From: Thermobispora bispora DSM 43833
GTDB taxonomy: Bacteria; Actinomycetota; Actinomycetes; Streptosporangiales; Streptosporangiaceae
Direction of reading: 5' to 3'
DNA: 64,000 bases
Assembly (NCBI RefSeq): GCF_000092645.1
Contig: NC_014165.1
Location: 2,976,001-3,040,000, forward strand
The position numbers and the translations under genes are program-made. This document shows, in pieces, positions 25,110 to 33,969 of this stretch (position 1 is the first letter of the stretch; each line of letters begins with the position of its first letter). Under the pieces are notes generated by a model that was given only the letters and a program-made list of their open reading frames with translations, had not been told where the DNA came from and ran no database searches.

Positions 25110-26721
25110 CGAACGCCTCGAAGAACTCGTTGTACCGCCGCAGCTCCTGCTCCACCGGTTCGATGACCATGCGCTGCGCGAGGTCGGCCACGCGGCGGCG
25201 CATCTCCCGCTCCATGCGCTCCCGCTCCTTGCCCGCCTCGAGCACCACGAAGTTCTTGCTCGCCACGGCGGAGAGCAGGCCGAGCCCGAGGACGCACACC
25301 ACGATCAGCCCCAGCCACGGCAGCAGGCTGACGTCCGAGAAGAACGGGGACGGCGGCCGGGCCACCTCGAACACGCCGTACGCGAGGATCGCGCCGATCA
25401 GGCCGAGGCCGGCGACGAACACCGCCACCAGCGCGTACTGCCAGACCTTCAGCAGCCACCACCAGCGGGGCACCCGGTCGAGCGGCGGGGTGAGCGAGGA
25501 GAGCTCCCGGGAGAGCGCCTCGGGCAGCTCGGCCGACCGCGACCGCGCCACCTCGCGCACCCCGGCGCGCCAGGCGTCGGGCATGCCGTCGGTGACCGCC
25601 TCGGTGAGGTTCTCCACGGCCCGCTCGACCTCCGCGGGCTGCGCGCCCACCGAGCTCCCCACCAGGGAGCGCAGCTCCTCCCGCAGGTTGCCCAGGCGCA
25701 GGCTGCTCACCGGGTCGGGCCGGAGCTTCGCCGCCCACCGGGCGTACGGCCAGCCGACCCACTCGATCGAGCGCACGCCGTACAGGTTCTCCATGGTCTC
25801 CCCGATCGCGGAGACGCCGACCGCGTCGCAGAGCGCGTCGGTGAGGGCGCCGCGCCGGGCCGCGTCCACCTCCGGTTCCACGGGCCGGGCGCCGGAGAGC
25901 TCCTTGGCGAGCCGCGGCGTGAGCTGATCGAGGTCGGCCTCCAGGCGCTCGTAGGCCGCGCGGCGGGAGGCGACCGCCTCGGCGAGCACGTCCGTCAGCT
26001 CGGCGATGCCCTGGCCGGTGACCGCGGAGGTGGCGATCACCCGCGGGTTGGCGAGGCCCTCCCGCTTGAGCAGGTCCCGCAGGTCCGCCAGGCACTCGGC
26101 CTGCTCCTCCGGGCTGAGCCGGTCGCACTGGTTCAGCACGAAGACCGTGACGGCGTCGTGCCCGGCGAGCTCGGTGACGTACCGCTGGTGGATCGAGGCG
26201 TCGGCGTACTTCTGCGGGTCGAGCACCCACACGATCAGGTCCGCGGCCTGGATCAGCCGGTGTGCCTCGTGGTCGGTGAGCGCCCGGATCGAGTCGTGGT
26301 CGGGCAGGTCGAGGAGGATGAGCCCGTGGAGCCGCTCCTCGCCCTTGTCGAGCGCGCTCGCCCGGGCGAACCGGTGCCGCCACTGGATCTGAAGCCAGTC
26401 GAGCAGCGGGCCGGCGCCGTCCATCCCCCAGACACAGGCGTGGGTGCGGGCGGTGGTCGGCCGGCGGACCCCGGTGGGCGAGAGGTCGAGCTTGGATACC
26501 GCGTTGAACAGCGAGGACTTCCCGCTGCCCGTTCCCCCGGCCAGCGCCACGACCGTGTGCTGCGGGGAGAGCTGGAGCCGGTCCCCGGCGCGCGCGAGCA
26601 GGCGGCCCGCCTCGGCGAGCAGGGCGGGGTCCAACCGGCCCTGGCCGAGCTCCACGACCTTGGCGAGGGCGGCGAGCCGGTAGCCGAGCCCGTACCGCGT
26701 CGTGGTGTCTGCCACGCTCAT
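25093..26721 (-). CDS. dynB: Dynamin-like GTPase with two membrane segments
   Basis: A 542-residue GTPase. The G domain is N-terminal: P-loop GGTGSGKSSLFNAVS (about residues 60-75), GVRRPTTART as switch I, LDLPDHDS as the G3 motif and NQCD as G4. Two hydrophobic segments (WQYALVAVFVAGLGLIGAIL and SLLPWLGLIVVCVLGLGLL) near residue 440 and 485 anchor it. In Streptomyces the DynA-DynB dynamins sit at sporulation septa and stabilise FtsZ rings; the two-membrane-segment partner corresponds to DynB. The gene order ssb-dynB-dynA matches that picture. Its last codons lie within the tandem repeat array. Confidence 0.75.
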   Translation of the reverse strand: MSVADTTTRYGLGYRLAALAKVVELGQGRLDPALLAEAGRLLARAGDRLQLSPQHTVVALAGGTGSGKSSLFNAVSKLDLSPTGVRRPTTARTHACVWGMDGAGPLLDWLQIQWRHRFARASALDKGEERLHGLILLDLPDHDSIRALTDHEAHRLIQAADLIVWVLDPQKYADASIHQRYVTELAGHDAVTVFVLNQCDRLSPEEQAECLADLRDLLKREGLANPRVIATSAVTGQGIAELTDVLAEAVASRRAAYERLEADLDQLTPRLAKELSGARPVEPEVDAARRGALTDALCDAVGVSAIGETMENLYGVRSIEWVGWPYARWAAKLRPDPVSSLRLGNLREELRSLVGSSVGAQPAEVERAVENLTEAVTDGMPDAWRAGVREVARSRSAELPEALSRELSSLTPPLDRVPRWWWLLKVWQYALVAVFVAGLGLIGAILAYGVFEVARPPSPFFSDVSLLPWLGLIVVCVLGLGLLSAVASKNFVVLEAGKERERMEREMRRRVADLAQRMVIEPVEQELRRYNEFFEAFGSVRR

Positions 26722-26794
26722 CTGCCCTCCACCGTCGTGCCGGGGGCGCACCCGATGGCGCGCGATGTCGTGATCGGCGTCATGATCGAGTGGA

Positions 26795-28921
26795 TCATCG
26801 GGCGGCCTCGAGGTTGTACGTAGCCTGGTACAGCCGGGTGGCGGCGGCCTCGTCCGGGATCCCGGCGCTGTCGAGCGCGTCTACGTAGCGGAGCATCTCC
26901 TCGTCGAAGAGCAGGCGGATCCTGGCCCGCAGGTCGCTGCGGGCCTTGGCGCTTATGTTGCGCAGTGACTCGGCCCCGAGCAACCTGCGCAGCAGGCGTT
27001 GCGGCAGCGCGCCCTTGCCGTCCGCGACGTCGCTGGTGCCGTAGCCGAGCAGGCCGACCATGAAGATGAGCGCGAGCGAATCGATGTCGAACGAGACGAT
27101 CTTGGCGACCGATCGCTTCGCCACGCCCTCGGTCCGCATGAGCTCGGTGACGTAGTCCTGCCACGCGGCGACCGACGCCGAGGTCCGCTCCGCGAAGTCA
27201 TCCGCGGGCCGGCCGAGCGCCGGGGTGACGAGCCGGTCGCCGACGCCGGCCCGCTGCCCCCACCGCTGGGCGACCTCCTCGGTGGCGCGCTGCGCGGCGG
27301 AGAGGATCACCGCTTCGAGCGCCTTGGCCATCGCCGACCGCAGCGCCTGCAGCCGTTCCGGGCTCCGCTGCCGGCCCTTGCCGCCGCGGCGGAGCTGGAT
27401 CGTCCGCATCAGGTCGCCGGAGCCGGCGAAGTCCTGCCAGCGCGCCAGCGCCTCGCCCTGCAGCAGCGATCCGTTCCGGGTGGCCTCGTCGATCTCGGCG
27501 ATCGCCCCCATGTAGGCCGCGTCCACGTCCGCGCGCAGGTCGGCCCGGAGCGCCACCTGGGCCTCCAGGTGCCGGGCGAGTGCGGGCAGCCGCGACTTGA
27601 AGCTGTTGAACACGCCGTTGAGCGTCGCCTTGACCGCGGCCTCACGGCGCCGGTCGTCGGCGGAGAACTCGGAGAGCCACGCCCGCAGGTCGGCGATCTC
27701 CTCGTCCGCCAGCCGCCCGTCCCGCACCGTGGTCTCGTGGATCACGAAGCGCTCGACGTCGCCGAGGCCGTACTCGTCGAGCATCCGGCCGTAGTGCTTG
27801 AGGATCACGTCCCGGGACTTCGCCGGCACCCGGGAGACGACGATGATCAGGCGCGCGTTCCGCTCCTTGGCCCGGCGCAGCAGGCCCCACGAGGGCGCGT
27901 CGGCGTACCGGGCGGCCGTGGTGACGAACATCCACAGGTCGGCCGCGTCGAGCATCCGGTGCGCGATCTCGTGGTTCTGCTCGACCACGGAGTCGATGTC
28001 GGGCGTGTCGAGCAGGGCGATTCCCCGGGGCAGCTGATCGGAAGAGGCGAGTATGATCCCATCCGGACCGGCGTCCGCCTGCTGCCCCTCGTACTTGGGC
28101 ACCCCGCTGAGCAGCTCGCCGCGCGCGTACCAGTCGTGGTCGTCGGGGTGGCACACGAGCACGGGGATCGAGGTGGTCGGCCGGCGCACCCCGGTGACCG
28201 CCACGCGCTTCCCCGCGATGGTGTTGACCAGGGTGGACTTCCCGGCCCCCGTGGACCCGGCGACGACGATGAGCGCGGGTGCCGTGCTGTACCGCACCCG
28301 GGGGATCACGTAGTTGTCGATCTGCGCGAGCAGCGCCGCCTGCGCCTTGCGCGCCTCCTCGGCGCCGGGCATGTCGAGACCGAAGTGCAGCGCCTGCACC
28401 GCGGCGCGGAGCTCGGCGAGGGCGTTGGTCAGCGCGGCCGAGACCTCCGAGGGCAGCGCCTCTTCGCGCACCCGGACGCCGTCCGCGCCGGTCTGCCCCG
28501 CGTCCTGCTCCCGCGCCTCCCCCGCCTCCGGCTGCGGCGTCGCACCGCTCTCCCCCGCCTCGGGCTGCGGCGTCGCACCGCTGTCCTCCGCCTCCGCGGC
28601 CGGCTGCTCCGCCGCGTCCGGCGTCCCGGTTCCGGCGGCGTCCCCGCCGTCTTCCGCTCCGGGCGGTACGGCGTCGCGCTCACCGGCGGGCGGCGCCTCC
28701 GCTGCCTCGCGGTCGTCCGCTCCGGTGGCCTGGGCGGGTGCGCCGTCCGCAGCCGGGGAGCCGGCGACCGGGGCCGGTTCCGCATCGCGGACGGCCGGGA
28801 ACGCGATCGTCCGCTCCTCCGGGCTCTCGGGGCGTTCGGCCGGCGGCTGATCCGTCATCGGACCGCCGGACGGCTCGACGATAGGCCCCCGCTCCGGAAT
28901 GTCCCTGGCTGCCGACTTCAC
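26795..28921 (-). CDS. dynA: Dynamin-like GTPase, soluble partner
   Basis: A 708-residue GTPase without clear membrane helices. The first 150 residues are acidic and Pro/Ala-rich and include a duplicated SGATPQPEAGE segment (two 11-residue copies). The G domain follows: VVAGSTGAGKSTLVNTIAGK, GVRRPTTSIP, LLDTPDIDSV and VVSRVPAKS. The rest is helical, as in the stalk of bacterial dynamins. It fits DynA, the partner of DynB at sporulation septa. The GTG at 28921 overlaps the cysG stop codon (GTGA); an internal ATG at 28858 is an alternative start. dynB follows after 73 bp. Confidence 0.72.
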   Translation of the reverse strand: MKSAARDIPERGPIVEPSGGPMTDQPPAERPESPEERTIAFPAVRDAEPAPVAGSPAADGAPAQATGADDREAAEAPPAGERDAVPPGAEDGGDAAGTGTPDAAEQPAAEAEDSGATPQPEAGESGATPQPEAGEAREQDAGQTGADGVRVREEALPSEVSAALTNALAELRAAVQALHFGLDMPGAEEARKAQAALLAQIDNYVIPRVRYSTAPALIVVAGSTGAGKSTLVNTIAGKRVAVTGVRRPTTSIPVLVCHPDDHDWYARGELLSGVPKYEGQQADAGPDGIILASSDQLPRGIALLDTPDIDSVVEQNHEIAHRMLDAADLWMFVTTAARYADAPSWGLLRRAKERNARLIIVVSRVPAKSRDVILKHYGRMLDEYGLGDVERFVIHETTVRDGRLADEEIADLRAWLSEFSADDRRREAAVKATLNGVFNSFKSRLPALARHLEAQVALRADLRADVDAAYMGAIAEIDEATRNGSLLQGEALARWQDFAGSGDLMRTIQLRRGGKGRQRSPERLQALRSAMAKALEAVILSAAQRATEEVAQRWGQRAGVGDRLVTPALGRPADDFAERTSASVAAWQDYVTELMRTEGVAKRSVAKIVSFDIDSLALIFMVGLLGYGTSDVADGKGALPQRLLRRLLGAESLRNISAKARSDLRARIRLLFDEEMLRYVDALDSAGIPDEAAATRLYQATYNLEAAR

Positions 28922-30150
28922 GGGACCCGCTCCGCTCGCACTGACTCGATCTCCTGGCCGACGTTGACGACATCGCCGACGATCACGACCGCCGGCGGCC
29001 GTATCCCGACTGCGGCCACCCGCTCCGCCACCGTGGACAGCGTCGCGCGGACAGATCGCTGGGTGGGAAGCGTACCGTCCTGTACCACCATTACGGGAGT
29101 ATCCGGTGAACGTCCGTATTGCCGCAGGGTGTCGGCGACCTGACTGATCCGCTCGACGCCCATCAGAAGTATCAGCGTTCCCTTTGATCTTGCCAATCCG
29201 GCCCAGTCCACCGTGGACCTGGGATCACCCGGTGGAACGTGGACCGAGATGACGTGGAAGTCCTGGGCCAGCCCGCGGTGCGTGACCGGCACGCCGGCCG
29301 CCGCCGGGACCGCGACCGCGCTCGTCACCCCGGGCACCACGGTGACCGGAATCCCCGCCCGGGCGCAGGCGAGCAGCTCCTCCGCGCCGCGGCCGAAGAC
29401 GAACGGGTCGCCGCCCTTCAGCCGGACCACGAACTTGCCCTTCCGGGCCCGGTCGACGAGCAGCTCGTTGATCTTCTCCTGCGGGAGGGCGCGGCCGTAC
29501 GGGACCTTGGCCGCGTCGATGAGCTCGACGTCCGGGGCGAGCTCGTCGAGCAGGGCCCGCGGGGCGAGGCGGTCGGCGATCACCACGTCGGCCTGGGCGA
29601 GGAGCTGCCGGCCCCAGACCGTGATCAAACCGGGGTCGCCGGGGCCTCCGCCGACCAGGGCGACCCCGACCGGCTTGGCCCGGTGGCGCCGGGCGTCGAT
29701 CGTGCCGTCGCGGAGGGCGCCCACGACGACGTCACGAATGCCCGCGGCGCGGCGGGGATCGCCCCCCGCGGTGACCGCGACGCTCACCTCGCCGACCCGG
29801 CCGGTCGCGGGGGTCCAGGCCGCTGAGGCCTCCCGGTCGTCCGCGCGCACGCACCAGATCCGCTTCGCCTCGGCCTCGGCGGCCACCGCGGCGTTCACCT
29901 CGCGCCGGTCGGTGCACGCGTGCACCAGCCACGCGCCGTCGCAATCGCCCACCTGGTAGGGGCGGCGCACCCACTCCACCCGGCCGGCCGCGATGAGGTC
30001 GTCGAGGGCCGGGGTCACGCTCGGGGAGACGATGGTCACGCGGGCACCGGCGTCGAGCAGCGCGGGGACCCGCCGCTGGGCGACGCGTCCGCCGCCCACG
30101 ACGAGGATCCGCCGTCCCTCGAGGCGGAGGCCGAGCAGATAGGGCGCCAT
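28918..30150 (-). CDS. cysG: Siroheme synthase (CysG type)
   Basis: A 410-residue bifunctional enzyme. The N-terminal 150 residues are the precorrin-2 dehydrogenase/ferrochelatase part (ILVVGGGRVAQRRVPALLDAGA). From about residue 160 is uroporphyrinogen-III C-methyltransferase: VALVGGGPGDPGLIT, DRLAPRALLDE, RLKGGDPFVFGRGAEE and VPGVTSAVAVPAAAGVPVTHR. It makes precorrin-2 and siroheme, the cofactor of sulfite and nitrite reductases, and a B12 precursor. It overlaps the dynamin gene downstream by four bases and lies 99 bp after cobT on the same strand. Confidence 0.96.
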   Translation of the reverse strand: MAPYLLGLRLEGRRILVVGGGRVAQRRVPALLDAGARVTIVSPSVTPALDDLIAAGRVEWVRRPYQVGDCDGAWLVHACTDRREVNAAVAAEAEAKRIWCVRADDREASAAWTPATGRVGEVSVAVTAGGDPRRAAGIRDVVVGALRDGTIDARRHRAKPVGVALVGGGPGDPGLITVWGRQLLAQADVVIADRLAPRALLDELAPDVELIDAAKVPYGRALPQEKINELLVDRARKGKFVVRLKGGDPFVFGRGAEELLACARAGIPVTVVPGVTSAVAVPAAAGVPVTHRGLAQDFHVISVHVPPGDPRSTVDWAGLARSKGTLILLMGVERISQVADTLRQYGRSPDTPVMVVQDGTLPTQRSVRATLSTVAERVAAVGIRPPAVVIVGDVVNVGQEIESVRAERVP

Positions 30151-30172
30151 GACCCCAGTCTCCCTAGCGTGT

Positions 30173-30185
30173 CAAGGTCACCTTG
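30173..30185. promoter_or_regulatory. Palindrome upstream of cysG
   Basis: CAAGGT-C-ACCTTG lies about 23 bases before the cysG ATG, in a locally AT-richer stretch with TTGTTAGAAGG. It may be an operator within an internal promoter, so that cysG and the dynamin genes can be expressed apart from cobT. Confidence 0.4.
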
Positions 30186-30249
30186 TTAGAAGGCAAACTA
30201 CCTGCTGCGCCGCACGGTCACCCAGGGTTGGCGGAGTGTGATCACCCAG

Positions 30250-31332
30250 TCAGGAGTTCTTCTCCGACACCCCTGCCGAGTCGAAGGTCGCGACCTCGTG
30301 CATGACCCGGGCGGCCGCGCAGACCAGCGGGTGGGCGAGGAGCCCGCCGGTTCCCTCGCCGAGGCGGAGCTCCAGGTCCACGAGCGGGCGCAGGCCCAGG
30401 GCGGCGAGCGCGGTGGCGTGTCCCGGCTCGGCCGAGCGATGGCCGGCGAGGCAGTAGTCGATCGCCCGGGGGGCGAGCCCGGCCGCGGCGAGGGCGGCCG
30501 CGCCGGCGATCACCCCGTCGAGGATGACCGGGACCCGTGCGGCGGCGCCGCCGAGGATGAACCCGGCGATCGCCGCGTGCTCCAGCCCGCCGACCGCGGC
30601 GAGCGCCCGCAGCGCCGCCTCCGGCCCCTCGGGTACGGCTCCCGCCCCGAGCCCGTTCACCTCGAGGGCCTGCCGTACCACATCGATCTTGTGGCGGTGC
30701 GTCGCGTCGTCGATGCCGGTGCCGCGCCCGGTGACGCGGGCCGGGTCCTCACCGGTGAACGCGGCGATCAGCGCCGCCGAGGCGGTGGTGTTCGCGATCC
30801 CCATGTCCCCGGTGATCAGGCACCGGTGCCCGGCGGCCACCAGGTCGCGGGCGATCTCGCGGCCGGTGGCCAGGGCCTGGGCCGCCTGCTCCAGCGTCAT
30901 GGCCGGGCCCTGGGAGAGGTCGGCCGTGCCGTACGCGACCTTGCGGGAGAGGAGGCCGGGGGCGGAGGGGAGGTCGGCGGCCACGCCCACGTCCACGACG
31001 GTCACCGACGCGCCGACCTGGTTGGCGAACGCGTTGGCGACCGCCCCTCCGGCGGCGAAGTTCGCCACCATCTGGGCGGTGACCTCCTGCGGCCAGGGGG
31101 TGACCCCGCGGGCGTGCACCCCGTGGTCGCCGGCGAAGATGGCGAGCGCCGCCGGCGCCGGCAGCGGCGGAGGACAGGCGCCGGCCATCCCGGCGAGCCG
31201 TACCGCGACGTCCTCAAGGACACCGAGGGAGCCACGGGGCTTGGTGAGGCGGTCCTGATGCGACCGGGCCTCGGCCATCGCTCCCTGGTCGAGCGGGCGG
31301 ATCCCCCCGATCATCTCCTCGAGGACGGTCAT
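30250..31332 (-). CDS. cobT: Nicotinate-nucleotide:DMB phosphoribosyltransferase
   Basis: A 360-residue CobT. It attaches 5,6-dimethylbenzimidazole to ribose phosphate from nicotinate mononucleotide, for the lower ligand of cobalamin. Conserved stretches are DRLTKPRGSLGVLE, IFAGDHGVHARGVTPWPQEVT, ITGDMGIANTTASAAL, GRGTGIDD and the C-terminal LRLGEGTGG with the catalytic Glu. The start lies 9 bp after the cbiX stop, with AGGAGGAGC between, so the two are one operon. Confidence 0.96.
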   Translation of the reverse strand: MTVLEEMIGGIRPLDQGAMAEARSHQDRLTKPRGSLGVLEDVAVRLAGMAGACPPPLPAPAALAIFAGDHGVHARGVTPWPQEVTAQMVANFAAGGAVANAFANQVGASVTVVDVGVAADLPSAPGLLSRKVAYGTADLSQGPAMTLEQAAQALATGREIARDLVAAGHRCLITGDMGIANTTASAALIAAFTGEDPARVTGRGTGIDDATHRHKIDVVRQALEVNGLGAGAVPEGPEAALRALAAVGGLEHAAIAGFILGGAAARVPVILDGVIAGAAALAAAGLAPRAIDYCLAGHRSAEPGHATALAALGLRPLVDLELRLGEGTGGLLAHPLVCAAARVMHEVATFDSAGVSEKNS

Positions 31333-31341
31333 GCTCCTCCT

Positions 31342-32256
31342 TCACACCGCACTGCGCATACCGGGCCAGGAGAGCGTATCGCCCCCGGTTTCCGGAGTGA
31401 TCGGGCGGCGTTCCCCTCGGGGATCGGCGGTGAGGGCCCCCTGGCCGGTCACGGCCTGGCCCGCGCCGGCGAGGGCCTCCTCGTACCGGTCGATGACCAG
31501 GTCGGCGAGGCCTTCGCAGTCCCCGATCACCTCGGCGCACCTGATGTCGAGCCCTTCGTGGTTGGCGGCGTAGGCGAGCGCCTGGGCCCAGATGCGCTCC
31601 AGTACGGCGCCGGCGAAGAGGAAGTACGGCAGGACGATGACGCGCTTCGCGCCGAGCCGGCGGCAGCGCTCCAGGCCGCCGGGCACCCCGGGGCGGGCGT
31701 CGGCGACGTAGGCGGTCTCCACCGTGAGCAGGTCCGAGGCGTGGGTCTCCCAGAAGAGCCGCGAGACGCGGTGCACCTCGGCGTTGGCCGCCGGGTCGGC
31801 CGAGCCGTGGCCGACCAGGACGACCGCCGTCTCGGCCGGGCTGATCTTCTCGGGGGCGTCCCCGCTGACGAACCGCGGCATCTCGGCCTGGGCGTCGGCG
31901 AGCCGCTCCGCGAGGAGGGAGAGCACCCGCGGGTCGGGGCCGAGCGGGCGGGCGAGATCGCATTCGAGCTCGGGGTGGCGCTCCCGTTCCAGGGCCAGGG
32001 TGCCGGGGACGTCGCCCAAGGCGGGCCGATGGGCGGTGAGGCTGAGCGGGACCACGACCACGTGGTGGTGGCCCTGGGCGACCAGGGAGTCGACGCATTC
32101 ACCGATCGGTGGCCGGGCGCCCGCGGCGAAGCCACCGGTCACCTCGGCGGTCACCCCGTCAAGCCGGCAGCGGAGGCGATGGACGAACCTGCCGAACTCG
32201 GCCACTCCGGCCTCATCTTGGACACCGTGGCCGATGAGCAGCAGCGGCGGTTTCAT
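31342..32256 (-). CDS. cbiX: CbiX-type sirohydrochlorin chelatase
   Basis: A 304-residue protein with two CbiX half domains. The first has LIGHGVQDEAGVAEF and VVVVPLSLTAHRPALGDVP; the second has VVLVGHGSADPAANAEVHRV and VIVLPYFLFAGAVLERI. The His in GHG motifs and the second-lobe histidines bind the metal. It inserts cobalt (B12 branch) or iron (siroheme branch) into sirohydrochlorin; the cobT neighbour favours cobalt, and cysG nearby keeps iron possible. It is the first gene of the cbiX-cobT operon. No cobalamin riboswitch is visible upstream. Confidence 0.9.
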   Translation of the reverse strand: MKPPLLLIGHGVQDEAGVAEFGRFVHRLRCRLDGVTAEVTGGFAAGARPPIGECVDSLVAQGHHHVVVVPLSLTAHRPALGDVPGTLALERERHPELECDLARPLGPDPRVLSLLAERLADAQAEMPRFVSGDAPEKISPAETAVVLVGHGSADPAANAEVHRVSRLFWETHASDLLTVETAYVADARPGVPGGLERCRRLGAKRVIVLPYFLFAGAVLERIWAQALAYAANHEGLDIRCAEVIGDCEGLADLVIDRYEEALAGAGQAVTGQGALTADPRGERRPITPETGGDTLSWPGMRSAV

Positions 32257-32318
32257 ACCTGATCTCCCATGCCTCTACCCAGCGAGTACGTGATCGGGAC
32301 CGCGCGGGTTCCTTCTAC

Positions 32319-32329
32319 CCAATCATTGG
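32319..32329. promoter_or_regulatory. CCAAT-C-ATTGG palindrome upstream of cbiX
   Basis: A perfect 5-bp inverted repeat with one spacer base, about 65 bp upstream of cbiX, at the edge of an AT-rich patch (32320-32425). The patch has small open frames on both strands (for example 32330-32524), but none looks like a gene. It is the probable promoter region of the cbiX operon. Confidence 0.4.
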
Positions 32330-32645
32330 ATGTCACTTGACCGGGAGGTCCGAAAACGGGCCAATTCTTTACTGGTTGACCAAATTTCCATGTCCACCAT
32401 GCCGAACAGTACGGAAAAGCGGTGGCGACCGGGACGGATGAGCCGGGGGATACGCGGGGGAATCCCGATTCTCCGTTCCGCCTCCCGCCGATTCGGTCGC
32501 CACTTCACGGCCGGCGCCCCTTAGGGCGGCGCGCGGCGGCCTGCGCCGGAGGCCGTCCCGGCGGGCGGCGGTCACCAACCGTACCGCCTCGGCCGCGGCC
32601 CCGGGAGAGGGTCCCCCGGGGCCGATCGCAGCCGTGCCCCGGACC

Positions 32646-32841
32646 GGTACGCCGGCCGTGCCCAGGAGCAGGTCCGCCGCCATGCTCACGGACCGGTGCG
32701 CCGCCATGTCTGAGAACGGTCGGCCGCCACGCCCGGGAACCGGGTCCGCCGCCACGTCCAGGGGCCGGTCAGCCGCCACGTCCAGGAGCCGGTCGGCCGG
32801 CATGCCCGGGAGCCGGTCCGCCGCCGCCGTGCCCGGGCGCC
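32646..32841. repeat. Eight 24-27-bp tandem repeats ending at a stop codon
   Basis: Units of the type GGTCCGCCGCCACGTCCAGG begin near 32646, 32671, 32695, 32718, 32743, 32767, 32791 and 32815. Four are exactly 24 bases. The last one ends one base before the TAG of the minus-strand acetyltransferase pseudogene (32843). Both strands are open through it, encoding eight-residue repeats (RSAATSRG-like on plus). The rest of 32426-32645 shows nothing. Confidence 0.75.
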
Positions 32842-32842
32842 G

Positions 32843-33389
32843 CTAGGGCCGCGCGTCCTCGCGGACCAGACCGAACACCACCAGGTCGTGGACGCCGTCC
32901 TCGTCCACCTCGGCCCCGGGCTCCACCCCTTCCTTGACGAAGCCGGCCTTCTCCGCCACCCGGAGCGAGGCGATGTTGTCAGGCCGCGCGCGGAGCCGGA
33001 TCTTGTTGAGCACGCCGGTGCCGAGCAGGTGACCGGCGAGCCCGCGCAGCGCCTCGGTCGCGTACCCGCGCCCGCGGTGCTCCGGGTGCACGCCGTACCC
33101 GACCTCGGCCGTGCCGGTCTGCGGGTCGGCGTTGTACACGCTGATCGACCCGACGATGCCGTCCGGCGTCGCCATGGCGAGGTGGATGCCCTGGCCGGAC
33201 CGCGGCAACTCGTGGATCCCGTCGGCGAGCCAGCGGTCGACCTCGGCGGGATCCTCGGGCGCCCCGGGCGGGAGGGCCGTGTCCTGGACGCCCGCCGCGA
33301 TGACCTCCCGTACCCATCCGGCGTCCGCCGGATGGGTACGGGAGGAGCACGAGCCGCCCGGTGCCGATGGTCAGTCGCTCGTCGAACAT
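32843..33389 (-). pseudogene. GNAT acetyltransferase broken by a +1 frameshift
   Basis: The ATG at 33389 has a GAGGTGATC ribosome site and starts MFDERLTIGTGRLVLLPY, the first strand of a RimJ-like GNAT. The frame then fails inside a perfect palindrome (33304-33345). Removing one base from the GGG at 33334-33336 restores a continuous frame (PYHPADAGWVREVIAAG, then DPAEVDRWLADGIHELP) into the intact domain with VGYGVHPEHRGRGYATEALRG and SLRVAEKAGFVKEG. The length 547 is one more than a multiple of three, as expected. Either the gene is inactive or the base is a sequence error. Confidence 0.8.
33304..33345. repeat. Perfect 42-bp palindrome inside the broken GNAT gene
   Basis: Twenty-base arms, starting CCTCCCGTACCC and ending GGGTACGGGAGG, flank two bases (TC). 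The extra base that breaks the reading frame is the one that makes the arms match perfectly; the restored gene would carry a one-base bulge. Confidence 0.85.
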
Positions 33390-33509
33390 GATCACCTCAT
33401 TCGGTCGCCGTTGGGTACGGGGAACCCTGCCCGGCCGCCCGGGCTGATTCGGGCCGGGCAAGCCGGGTAGGAGGTCGTCAAGTGACCCTAGACCAAGGGA
33501 GTGGGCGCC

Positions 33510-33929
33510 ATGGGCGTGCAACGGGGGAGCGCCAAACACGGGCGGATCCGCGACGAATCGCACAAACGCGAGACGCTGGGGCTGGTCCGCGGCGCCGGCA
33601 CGAGCCGCGCCCAGGATTGGCGCGATCCGGAGGAGCCCGCCGAATGGGAGGACGCGCTGGAGCCGCACCGGTACCCGCCCGGTCATGAGCCCGGCACGTC
33701 CCCCGGTATCACGCCCGCGGACGTGGAGCGCCGCAGCACCCTCGCCAAATGGCTGAGCGATACGGGCTTCCCGGCCGACAAGGAGCGGATCCTCGCCCAC
33801 GCCGAGCGCAGGAACGCACCCGACGGCGTGGTCGACGCGGTGCGGCGGCTCCCCGACGAGGTGGAGTTCCACACCGTCGGCGAGATCGCCGAGACGCTCG
33901 GCCTCGGCACGGAGCGCGAGCGCTCGTGA
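33510..33929 (+). CDS. DUF2795 protein
   Basis: A 139-residue hydrophilic protein. The C-terminal 60 residues match DUF2795: SPGITPADVERRSTLAKWLSDTG, then FPADKERILAHAERRNAPDGVVDAVRRLPDEVEFHTVGEIAETLG. The N-terminal half is charged and probably disordered (HGRIRDESHKRETLG). The domain also occurs fused to other parts in actinomycetes, and its function is unknown. The ATG at 33510 was chosen because AAGGGAG lies at good spacing; a GTG nine bases earlier overlaps that site. Confidence 0.82.
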   Translation: MGVQRGSAKHGRIRDESHKRETLGLVRGAGTSRAQDWRDPEEPAEWEDALEPHRYPPGHEPGTSPGITPADVERRSTLAKWLSDTGFPADKERILAHAERRNAPDGVVDAVRRLPDEVEFHTVGEIAETLGLGTERERS

Positions 33930-33969
33930 CCGGGGCGGGCGCACCGCCCGCCGACTGGCCGGGACGCCG

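Noticed and set aside
32330-32524. Small 64-residue plus-strand ORF beyond the CCAATCATTGG palindrome
   Set aside because: It has no ribosome site, overlaps a minus-strand frame of equal quality, and its C-terminal half is simple Arg-rich sequence.
32257-32842. Cobalamin riboswitch before cbiX-cobT
   Set aside because: No B12-box-like conserved core or matching stems could be recognised. The region holds an AT-rich promoter patch and a minisatellite.
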